DNA of 6,160 nt. It comes from Anaerolineae bacterium (GTDB lineage: Bacteria > Chloroflexota > Anaerolineae > 4572-78). The notes beneath the pieces are model-generated. The model did no database searches and was not told where the DNA came from. It was given only the letters and a program-made list of their open reading frames with translations. The stretch covers positions 1 through 6,160 of the forward strand of contig JALVZI010000602.1 of the NCBI GenBank assembly GCA_027022125.1, written 5' to 3'. The position numbers and the translations under genes were made by a program. Shown piece by piece: positions 1 to 5,279 of the stretch. Within the stretch, counting starts at the first letter, position 1; each line of letters starts with the position of its first letter.

Positions 1-25
1 ACCCACTCACGATACAATCACCGAT

Positions 26-1108
26 ATGAAGAAAATAAATCTGCTCGACCTCTCGAAAAATGAATTGACCGCCCTGCTGGCAGAACACGGTCAGAAAAAG
101 TTTCGCGCTAAACAAATTTGGCAGTGGCTCTACCGGCAATACGTTGCGGATGTTGGTGAAATGGTAAATTTACCGAAATCGCTACGCGCAAAATTAGCCG
201 ATTTCGCCACCATTTACACGCCAACTCCCGTGGCGGCAATGGAATCGAGCGATGGCAATACGTTTAAAACGCTATTTCGGTTTGGGGACAATGAAGAAAT
301 CGAAGTGGTGCTGATGAAGTATGACAAACGGCGAACCCTGTGCATCAGCACGCAAGCGGGCTGCGCAATGGGCTGTCCGTTTTGCGCCACCGGGCAGATG
401 GGCTTTCGGCGTAATCTCTCGGCGGGCGAAATTGTCGCACAAGTATTATACTATGCCCGCATTTTACGTTCGACCGACGAGAAGGTGACGAATATCGTAT
501 TTATGGGGATGGGTGAACCACTGGCAAACTACGCCGAAACGTGGAAAGCCATACGATTGCTCAACGATGCGGAGGGCTTCGGGTTGGGGGCGCGCCATAT
601 GACGCTTTCGACGGTGGGGCTGGTTCCCGCCATCCGGCAGATGAGCCGCGAACCGGAGCAGGTCGGGCTGGCGGTATCGCTGCACGCGCCGACCGATGCG
701 CTGCGGAATGAACTGGTTCCCGTCAACCGGCGTTACCCGCTGGCAATGCTGATAAACGCCGTGCGCGAATATATTGAACTGACCCACCGGCGGGTAACGT
801 TTGAATATGCGCTGATGAACGGGGTGAACGACAGCAACCGGCAAGCGGATGAACTTGCCGTGTTGCTGAAAGGATTGTTGTGTCACGTGAATCTCATTCC
901 GCTGAACCCGACACCGGATAGCCCGTATGGTGGTTCGCCCGCCGAGCGGGTTTACGCCTTCCGCAATCGGTTGCAGGCGGCGGGTATCGCCACCACCGTG
1001 CGCATTCGGCGCGGCGTTGATATTCAAGCCGGATGCGGGCAATTGCGGGCAAAAGTTCGCGCCGAGCAGATGACCCAATTTTCGGTAGAATCTGAAATGC
1101 CCCGCTGA
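26..1108 (+). CDS. rlmN: RlmN: dual-specificity 23S rRNA A2503 / tRNA A37 C2-methyltransferase (radical SAM)
   Basis: The 360-residue product is a full-length RlmN. In this family a radical SAM enzyme methylates C2 of adenosine 2503 in 23S rRNA, and of A37 in some tRNAs, using a methyl-cysteine intermediate; it acts in the cytoplasm. Visible here: an N-terminal RNA-binding helical region (about 1-90), the CX3CX2C iron-sulfur motif at C113, C117 and C120, the SAM-binding GMGEP at 161-165, a STVG segment near 195-198, and the C-terminal GVDIQAGCGQL with C337. C337 matches the methyl-carrying Cys355 of E. coli RlmN, and C106 sits seven residues before the cluster like E. coli Cys118, so both catalytic cysteines are present. 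The start at 26 gives the usual MKKINLLDLS-type N-terminus, but no clear Shine-Dalgarno is seen in the 25 bases available upstream. Cfr is less likely because the gene sits in a plain chromosomal setting and the sequence reads as housekeeping RlmN, though Cfr and RlmN share these motifs. Confidence 0.96.
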   Translation: MKKINLLDLSKNELTALLAEHGQKKFRAKQIWQWLYRQYVADVGEMVNLPKSLRAKLADFATIYTPTPVAAMESSDGNTFKTLFRFGDNEEIEVVLMKYDKRRTLCISTQAGCAMGCPFCATGQMGFRRNLSAGEIVAQVLYYARILRSTDEKVTNIVFMGMGEPLANYAETWKAIRLLNDAEGFGLGARHMTLSTVGLVPAIRQMSREPEQVGLAVSLHAPTDALRNELVPVNRRYPLAMLINAVREYIELTHRRVTFEYALMNGVNDSNRQADELAVLLKGLLCHVNLIPLNPTPDSPYGGSPAERVYAFRNRLQAAGIATTVRIRRGVDIQAGCGQLRAKVRAEQMTQFSVESEMPR

Positions 1109-1118
1109 AATACATCCG

Positions 1119-1508
1119 TCAGTGAATACAGGTAGATAATTTGGCATCAACACCGGCAATATGGTTGACCAGCCAGTCTCCCAGTTCTTTTTTCACCTTC
1201 ATTGCCAGCGCAGACGAGGGACCCGTATGGCGGAATTCTTCCCAGAACCGGTCAAACGTCTCGACAAATTTATCGTGCGCGTTTTTGTTTGCCGCAGCCA
1301 CCGGGCAATGGTATTTTTCCATACAATCTTCTTCGTACCCAAAGTGCATGTTCACATATTCAGCCATATCCGCCAAAATTGTCTCGATATGGTCTTTTCC
1401 TTTGCCGGCAGATATTGCATTCAACAAATTATTGATAGATTCGATGAGTTTTTTGTGATGCTCGTCAATTGTCGGTTCGCCGGTTGATAATGCCTCTGTC
1501 CACACATA
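1119..1508 (-). other. Hemerythrin domain of the chemoreceptor, one iron ligand replaced by Asn
   Basis: Residues 657-785 of the receptor. The pattern W659 ... IDEHHKKL ... HFGYEE ... CPVAAANKNAH ... NHIAGVD follows the bacteriohemerythrin order His / HxxxE / HxxxH / HxxxxD, except that the first His of HxxxH is N730 (AAC, complement of 1287-1289). The other six ligands are in place. The domain keeps the four-helix length and ends two turns after D777, as is usual. C724 replaces the Tyr often seen before the conserved Pro. From memory, related hemerythrin-like domains with CPxAxxNxxAH exist, so this may be a subfamily rather than a mutation. Confidence 0.85.
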
Positions 1509-3476
1509 TTGATTGTTCGACTCGGGATTTTGGTTTGGCGGTGCGGCAACCGCCGGCGTCGCTGGTTTTGACGGCGGTTGGGGTGCAGCATACCGAGTTC
1601 GCGGCATCGAAGCCGGTTTTGGCGGTTGTGGCGGCAGCGAACGGGGCTTCGGCGGCAACGGAGCGCGCGCGGCAGTTGCCGGTCGGCGCGAACCGTTTGC
1701 GCCATTGCTGTTTCCCTTTTTCACCACACCGACATCATCACTAAGTTTGAATTGTCTCACCACAGCATCCAATTCCTGCACCATCTTTTGCAAATTTTTG
1801 GCATGACCGGTAACTTCATCCATTTCCGCGCTCATTTCTTGTGTGGCAGCACTGATGTCCTGCGACATACCTTCGTTACGATGGCTCACTTCTGCCACTC
1901 GCTGAATGGAATCCATCACCTCTGCGGAACTTGCTGCCATTTCCTGCGTGGCGGCTGTATTTTCCTCAATCACCGCCGATACGGTTTCCATCGCTTCCAC
2001 CAATTCTCCGGCGGCGCTATTCATCTGGTCTGCCGAAGCGGCTATCTGTTCCATTTGCTCGTTGACCGCTACCACATTGGAAAGAATGGTTTTCAGCACT
2101 TCGCCCGCTTGGTCGGCTTCCGCTGCCCCTTCCGCTACCGCCCGCGAACCGTCTTCCATCGCCACCACCGCTTCGGTAACGGTGTGCTGAATGCCCTGAA
2201 TGAGCGTGCCGATTTCTCCGGCAGCCTCCGCCGATTTTTCCGCCAGTTTCCGCACCTCATCGGCAACCACGGCAAACCCTTTGCCGTGTTCACCGGCACG
2301 TGCAGCCTCGATGGCGGCGTTGAGTGCCAGCAAATTGGTCTGCGAGGCGATGTCGTCAATTGTTTCAACGATAGCCCCGATTTGTTTCGAGCGGTCGCCC
2401 ATTTCCTGAATGCGCTCGGCAAGTTGGTCGACCGTCATTTTTATGTTTTTCATACCGTCCACAACGCGCTCGATGGTTTCTGCGCCGGAACGCGCCGCAT
2501 CCGCCGAATTGGCAGATGCCGCCGCACCCGCGCGGGCGGTCGCGGCGACTTCTTCCACATTTTCCGCCAGCGCAGATGTAACAGATGCTGTCCGCGCGGC
2601 GGCGCTCGCCTGTTCCTGCGCACCCTGCGCCACCCCGTCTATTGCCCGCGAAACCTGCCCGACAATGGTTGTGGCGTGCTCTATTTCGCTCGACTGCGAT
2701 TGCACCGCCATCGAGGCTTGCTCCAAAGTTTCCGCAATTTGAACAGAGGCGATATTTGTCTGTTCTGCCGCCAGCGTCAATTGACGGCTGGCTTCTGCCA
2801 GTTCCCGGCTGGTTTTCAGCGTTTGTTCCACAACACTGCGCAAATTCAGTTTTAGTGCCAGATAATATTCGGAAAGGTCTTCCCGTTTCGGGTCAGCCAC
2901 ATTTACCTGTGCCAAATCCATTCCAATTGACTGCAAATAATCGTAAAAGAAGGCGTCGGCAACGGCTTGCATATCGTAATTAAAAACGGCGGCAATCACC
3001 CGCTCCGCGCGTGCCCAAAGCGGCAAATTATACCAAAAATGCTTGCGCAAATATTTTCGCACCAGTTTTTGGTACAGAACATAACTGCCAAAATACCATT
3101 TCTGCGGCAGGTTGATGATATTGTGACGTTTACCAATCACCAATCGCCGCTCAAAATATGTTTTTCCGAACCCTTCCTCGGACTGTGCGGCTTCAAAAAT
3201 ATCTCGAAAATACTGTGCCTGCGTTTTCTCCAATCGGGGGCGAAGTCGCTCCATCGGAATGCCGTGTTCTTTGGCGTATGCCTCAAAAAACTCGCGAGAA
3301 GGTTGAAATGAAAATTGATAATCGTAAAAATCTTTTGCCATCGAATCGGCAACTTTATCCGCCCAACCGGCTAACCGACGCAGCAATTTCACATCATCGC
3401 CGGATAACTGCAAAAAATTTTGGCGCAATCGCAAATTATCATCTGTGATGCGATATAGTTCGGTGAGTGAGTTCAT
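1119..3476 (-). CDS. Soluble chemoreceptor: globin-coupled sensor + MCP signalling domain + C-terminal bacteriohemerythrin
   Basis: A 785-residue methyl-accepting chemotaxis protein with no transmembrane segment, so probably cytoplasmic. Domains: protoglobin-type sensor (about 1-190); long MCP coiled coil (about 215-575) with the conserved hairpin tip around 377-412 (SQTNLLALNAAIEAARAGE, then GKGFAVVADEVRKLA); Pro-rich linker (about 596-652); hemerythrin (about 657-785). In the globin, H118 in RHNIINLPQKWYFGSY is the likely proximal heme ligand. Y51 and T85 align by eye with the distal-pocket Tyr70 and Thr95 of B. subtilis HemAT, although the segment between them is about nine residues longer. 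Hemerythrin ligands by alignment: H674, H711, E715, H734, H772 and D777, with N730 where a His is expected. The only cysteines are C718, C724 and C783. A start at 3524 would add 16 residues, but the GGAGG five bases before ATG 3476 decides for the shorter form. No NWETF-like CheR tether is seen. Inferred role: signalling O2, NO or redox state to CheA. HemAT (globin-MCP) and DcrH (MCP-hemerythrin) are known separately; this protein combines both ends. Confidence 0.93.
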   Translation of the reverse strand: MNSLTELYRITDDNLRLRQNFLQLSGDDVKLLRRLAGWADKVADSMAKDFYDYQFSFQPSREFFEAYAKEHGIPMERLRPRLEKTQAQYFRDIFEAAQSEEGFGKTYFERRLVIGKRHNIINLPQKWYFGSYVLYQKLVRKYLRKHFWYNLPLWARAERVIAAVFNYDMQAVADAFFYDYLQSIGMDLAQVNVADPKREDLSEYYLALKLNLRSVVEQTLKTSRELAEASRQLTLAAEQTNIASVQIAETLEQASMAVQSQSSEIEHATTIVGQVSRAIDGVAQGAQEQASAAARTASVTSALAENVEEVAATARAGAAASANSADAARSGAETIERVVDGMKNIKMTVDQLAERIQEMGDRSKQIGAIVETIDDIASQTNLLALNAAIEAARAGEHGKGFAVVADEVRKLAEKSAEAAGEIGTLIQGIQHTVTEAVVAMEDGSRAVAEGAAEADQAGEVLKTILSNVVAVNEQMEQIAASADQMNSAAGELVEAMETVSAVIEENTAATQEMAASSAEVMDSIQRVAEVSHRNEGMSQDISAATQEMSAEMDEVTGHAKNLQKMVQELDAVVRQFKLSDDVGVVKKGNSNGANGSRRPATAARAPLPPKPRSLPPQPPKPASMPRTRYAAPQPPSKPATPAVAAPPNQNPESNNQYVWTEALSTGEPTIDEHHKKLIESINNLLNAISAGKGKDHIETILADMAEYVNMHFGYEEDCMEKYHCPVAAANKNAHDKFVETFDRFWEEFRHTGPSSALAMKVKKELGDWLVNHIAGVDAKLSTCIH
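1533..1685 (-). other. Pro-rich linker between MCP and hemerythrin domains
   Basis: Residues 598-648 of the receptor are low-complexity and rich in Pro, Ala, Lys and Arg (for example LPPKPRSLPPQPPKP). It is predicted to be disordered and to tether the hemerythrin domain flexibly to the end of the signalling coiled coil. On the + strand the DNA is correspondingly GGC/GGT-rich, which creates long spurious open frames there. Confidence 0.8.
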
Positions 3477-3481
3477 CTGTG

Positions 3482-3486
3482 CCTCC
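3482..3486 (-). promoter_or_regulatory. Shine-Dalgarno of the chemoreceptor gene
   Basis: On the minus strand GGAGG is followed by CACAG and then ATG at 3476, an ideal five-base spacing. It selects 3476 over the in-frame ATG at 3524. Neither rlmN nor the hydrolase gene has a comparable site. Confidence 0.85.
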
Positions 3487-3494
3487 AAAGCAGT

Positions 3495-3539
3495 AAAAAA
3501 AACCGATATTATATGAAATATCATCCATACTATTATCGG
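3495..3539 (-). promoter_or_regulatory. Hairpin plus U8 in the leader of the chemoreceptor gene (attenuator-like), overlapping a TATAAT box
   Basis: Arms 3503-3515 and 3526-3539 form an imperfect inverted repeat: CCGATA pairs with TATCGG, then GTATG with CATAT after a small internal loop. On the minus strand it is followed directly by eight Ts (3502-3495), ending nine bases before the GGAGG. That is the layout of an intrinsic terminator or attenuator, though the stem is short and AT-rich. The same DNA contains TATAAT (3513-3508 on the minus strand), which could instead be a -10 box; no good -35 lies 16-18 bases upstream. If transcription starts at that box, the repeat would act as DNA (operator) rather than RNA. 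Confidence 0.4.
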
Positions 3540-3603
3540 GCATTTTTGAGATTTTCTCCATAAAAGTTACGTAAAACTTTCGGGAGAATAACGCTTCATC
3601 GGT

Positions 3604-3631
3604 TTGACGATTGGAGATTTTATGCTATGAT
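3604..3631 (+). promoter_or_regulatory. Sigma-70-type promoter of the tRNA-Arg gene
   Basis: TTGACG (3604-3609) and TATGAT (3626-3631) are separated by 16 bases and lie just before the tRNA 5' end at 3645, so a transcript would start about seven bases upstream of the mature tRNA. It matches the consensus well on both boxes. Confidence 0.65.
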
Positions 3632-3644
3632 TCGCGTGCATCGC

Positions 3645-3717
3645 GCCCCGGTAGCTCAATGGATAGAGCAACAGTCTTCTAAACTGTAGGTTACAGGTTC
3701 GAATCCTGTCCGGGGCG
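3645..3717 (+). tRNA. tRNA-Arg (anticodon UCU)
   Basis: A 73-nt cloverleaf can be folded by hand. The acceptor stem GCCCCGG pairs perfectly with CCGGGGC (3710-3716), with discriminator G3717. The D stem is GCTC/GAGC, the anticodon stem ACAGT/ACTGT with loop CTTCTAA (3676-3682), the variable loop AGGTT, and the T stem ACAGG/CCTGT with loop TTCGAAT. Anticodon TCT at 3678-3680 reads AGA and AGG arginine codons. CCA is not encoded (TTG follows), so it must be added afterwards. A T6 run at 3722-3727 just downstream may end transcription. The gene stands alone, with its own promoter upstream and a repeat cassette immediately downstream. Confidence 0.97.
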
Positions 3718-3737
3718 TTGCTTTTTTACCTCCAAAA

Positions 3738-3906
3738 GTAACTCTCAGGGGATGGGAATTTTTAGCGTTTTACCGACATTTATCTACAGTAAACGTATTG
3801 CGTGTTGCATATTCCGTGACTTTACGCAGTACGCAGTACGCAATATGCGGTTCGGTTGCAAAATTAGAGCGTTGATTGATTTGCTCGCTATCCCCTGAGT
3901 AGTTAC
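3738..3906. repeat. 169-bp cassette with 16/17-bp terminal inverted repeats (MITE-like candidate)
   Basis: The left end GTAACTCTCAGGGGAT (3738-3753) and the right end ATCCCCTGAGTAGTTAC (3890-3906) are reverse complements apart from one inserted base. The interior has no supported gene but holds a hairpin at 3794-3847. The flanks CTCCAAAA (3730-3737) and CTTCCAAGA (3907-3915) are similar but not identical, so a target-site duplication is at best decayed. It fills most of the 223-nt gap between the tRNA and the hydrolase gene. A non-autonomous transposable element is one explanation; a dispersed intergenic repeat or a long RNA hairpin are others. Confidence 0.5.
3794..3847. repeat. Imperfect hairpin with tandem TACGCAG-type 7-mers inside the cassette
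   Basis: Arms 3794-3811 and 3830-3847 pair over 18 positions: 14 Watson-Crick, three G-U if RNA, and one mismatch. The right side holds tandem 7-base units TACGCAG, TACGCAG, TACGCAA (3823-3843). The unit resembles the ACGCAATACGCA-type iterated repeats I recall from intergenic DNA of some filamentous bacteria. Confidence 0.5.
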
Positions 3907-3940
3907 CTTCCAAGATTTCACACACTGCCCTGCAAAATTT

Positions 3941-5104
3941 ATGAACTATCAAATGACCAAAAAGCTATCGTTAATCAGCCTTTTTGCGATACTGGCAATG
4001 CTTGTCGGGCAATCGACTGCCACTGCCGACAGTCCGCCGGTTTTGGCATTTTATTATGCGTGGTTCGATGAACACTCATGGGAAAGAGGGGAAACGGCGG
4101 ACTTGCCCGTGCAACCCTATGTCTCCGCCGACCCCGCCACCATCGAGCGGCAAGTTTCGCAAGCACTGCAGGCAGGAATTTCGGCGTTTGTGCAATCGTG
4201 GTATGGACCGCAGACAGAAAATAATCAAACGGAGACAAATTTTCGAACACTACTCGATGTGGCGGCACAAAAGGGATTTTACGCCGCCGTAGATTTTGAG
4301 GTCACCAGTCCCTTTTTTTCTGATATTGCCGATGTGCAAAATGGATTGACCGCACTTTTAGCCACCCACGTCCGGCATCCCGCATATTTCAGGTTCAACG
4401 GCAAACCAGTCATCTTCTTTTGGCGACAGGATCGTTATAGTGTTGACACTTGGGCATCTATTCGACAAGCGGTTGACCCGAACCATGACACCATTTGGAT
4501 TGCAGAAGGAACAAATTTAGACTATTTGCAGGTATTTGACGGCAATCATCTGTATAGCATTGCATGGGCAGCGAACCCCGCCGCCGAATTGAATAAATGG
4601 CCGCCTCGCATTCAGAACATCAGCGCCCAACAAGGCGTGCATAAACTTTGGGTAGCCACAACTATGCCGGGTTATGACGATACACATATACCGGGCAGAG
4701 TCCCCCCGCTTGCCGTGCCGCGCGAAAATGGCGCATACTTCCGTCGAACATTTCAGGCGGCATTAGCCACCGCCCCCGATATGCTCATCATTACCAGTTT
4801 TAATGAATGGCTCGAAGGTTCGCAAATAGAGCCCAGCATCAGTTATGGCGATTTCTACCTGAACTTAGCGCACGAGCTAATATCAACCGCCGCCCAACCG
4901 ACGGCAACGGCAACTCCCACCCCCGTGCCGCCATCGCCAACACCCACTGCCACAACACCGCCAACAGCTACCGCTACCGCCACCGCCACACCAACGGTTA
5001 CACCAACACCAAACCCAAACCCATATATTTCCGCCATTCGCCGGGCGTTATTGTACAGATGGCGTCTTCATATTTACCTGAGGCAGTTTAGACGGTTCTT
5101 CTGA
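3941..5104 (+). CDS. Secreted GH99-like glycoside hydrolase (endo-alpha-mannosidase fold) with Thr/Pro-rich tail
   Basis: The 387-residue product has an N-terminal signal peptide (about 1-29: positive start, hydrophobic SLISLFAILAMLV, likely cleavage near TATA-DS), a TIM-barrel-like catalytic region (about 33-313), a Thr/Pro-rich linker (319-360) and a short basic tail (361-387). The GH99-like signature is seen in FYYAWF (37-42), AGISAFVQSWYG (78-89), KPVIFFW (155-161) and SFNEWLEGSQIEPS (286-299). In GH99 the motif is usually NEWHEGTQIEP, whose two Glu are the catalytic pair; here they are E289 and E292, while the His between them is L291. GH99 enzymes cleave alpha-1,2-mannan-type linkages, but the GH99-like superfamily is broad and the substrate cannot be told from sequence. 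Start: M1 (3941) or M5 (3953), which gives the more typical MTKKLSLISLF signal peptide; neither has a clear Shine-Dalgarno. Exported, perhaps surface-held. It stands alone between repeats, convergent with the phosphofructokinase gene. Confidence 0.85.
   Translation: MNYQMTKKLSLISLFAILAMLVGQSTATADSPPVLAFYYAWFDEHSWERGETADLPVQPYVSADPATIERQVSQALQAGISAFVQSWYGPQTENNQTETNFRTLLDVAAQKGFYAAVDFEVTSPFFSDIADVQNGLTALLATHVRHPAYFRFNGKPVIFFWRQDRYSVDTWASIRQAVDPNHDTIWIAEGTNLDYLQVFDGNHLYSIAWAANPAAELNKWPPRIQNISAQQGVHKLWVATTMPGYDDTHIPGRVPPLAVPRENGAYFRRTFQAALATAPDMLIITSFNEWLEGSQIEPSISYGDFYLNLAHELISTAAQPTATATPTPVPPSPTPTATTPPTATATATATPTVTPTPNPNPYISAIRRALLYRWRLHIYLRQFRRFF
4895..5020 (+). repeat. Low-complexity Thr/Pro/Ala linker coding region
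   Basis: Codons 319-360 of the hydrolase encode PTATATPTPVPPSPTP followed by TATATATPT-type runs. The coding strand is made almost only of A, C and T with short ACC/GCC/ACA repeats, so it is prone to slippage and to misassembly. Such linkers usually tether secreted domains and can be glycosylated. Confidence 0.85.
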
Positions 5105-5111
5105 TAACATA

Positions 5112-5138
5112 TAGAGACACCCAAATTGGGCGTCTCTA
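5112..5138. repeat. Near-perfect 27-bp palindrome after the hydrolase gene
   Basis: TAGAGACACCCAA pairs with TTGGGCGTCTCTA around a single central base with one mismatch (5119/5131). It starts eight bases after the hydrolase stop codon and could fold as a transcript-ending or stabilising hairpin, but no T-run follows on the + strand. Similar GAGACGCCC palindromes are, from memory, common dispersed repeats. Confidence 0.55.
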
Positions 5139-5159
5139 CAGAAATGAAAACGTGGCGAC

Positions 5160-5173
5160 AACTATTCAGGGGA
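5160..5173 (+). repeat. Third copy of the AACTACTCAGGGGA motif
   Basis: AACTATTCAGGGGA differs by one base from the core of the right-hand terminal repeat of the 169-bp cassette (which is on the opposite strand at 3890-3906), and lies in the same orientation as the left-hand copy (3738-3753). Together with the 3890-3906 copy it brackets the hydrolase gene as an inverted pair. Confidence 0.55.
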
Positions 5174-5207
5174 AAAACCGTAGGGGCGGCTCGCGAACCG
5201 CCCCTAC
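5173..5207 (-). terminator. GC-rich hairpin plus T5, possible terminator of the phosphofructokinase gene
   Basis: Arms 5180-5189 and 5198-5207 (GTAGGGGCGG/CCGCCCCTAC) form a perfect 10-bp stem with an 8-base loop. On the minus strand the stem is followed by GG and then TTTTT (5177-5173), about 72 bases after the phosphofructokinase stop. It fits a Rho-independent terminator, although the U-tract is short and the stem is also of a type found as a dispersed intergenic palindrome. Confidence 0.5.
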
Positions 5208-5279
5208 CCCCTTTGTACTTCGTTCAGATTGCAGAAAGAAATCAAAACCTCACCGAATATCAATCGCTACTCGCTTGTC

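Larger units (their letters stand above)
5105..5279. other. 175-nt intergenic region between convergent genes
   Basis: It holds the two palindromes and the third TCAGGGGA-motif copy. The remainder, 5208-5279, shows no coding potential, RNA gene or further repeat that I can support. Confidence 0.7.

Noticed and set aside
464..1159. Open frame of 231 codons on the - strand across rlmN
   Set aside because: It is antisense to a clear full-length rlmN, and the product looks like random Arg/Pro/His-rich translation.
1578..2855. Open frame of 425 codons on the + strand, antisense to the receptor
   Set aside because: It lies wholly inside the receptor gene, and its product is a His/Cys/Phe-rich string with no domain-like pattern, as expected from the reverse of an Ala/Glu-rich coiled coil.
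3477..3524. 16-residue N-terminal extension of the receptor from ATG 3524
   Set aside because: The hydrophobic IFHIISVFF stretch might suggest a membrane anchor, but the GGAGG site favours ATG 3476 and the extension would run through the hairpin and the A8/T8 tract.
3645..3717. tRNA 3' end as an integrase attachment site
   Set aside because: No duplicate of the tRNA 3' segment and no integrase gene occur in the window.
3823..3843. Possible CRISPR-like repeats
   Set aside because: The units are 7 bases in direct tandem with no spacers, so this is not a CRISPR array.
3770..3952. 60-codon open frame on the - strand between the tRNA and the hydrolase gene
   Set aside because: It lies within the inverted-repeat cassette and its iterated 7-mers, with no Shine-Dalgarno or recognisable protein.
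5076..5092. Possible fourth copy of the CCTGAGTAGTTA motif at the end of the hydrolase gene
   Set aside because: CCTGAGGCAGTTTA needs an insertion plus substitutions; too weak to separate from chance.
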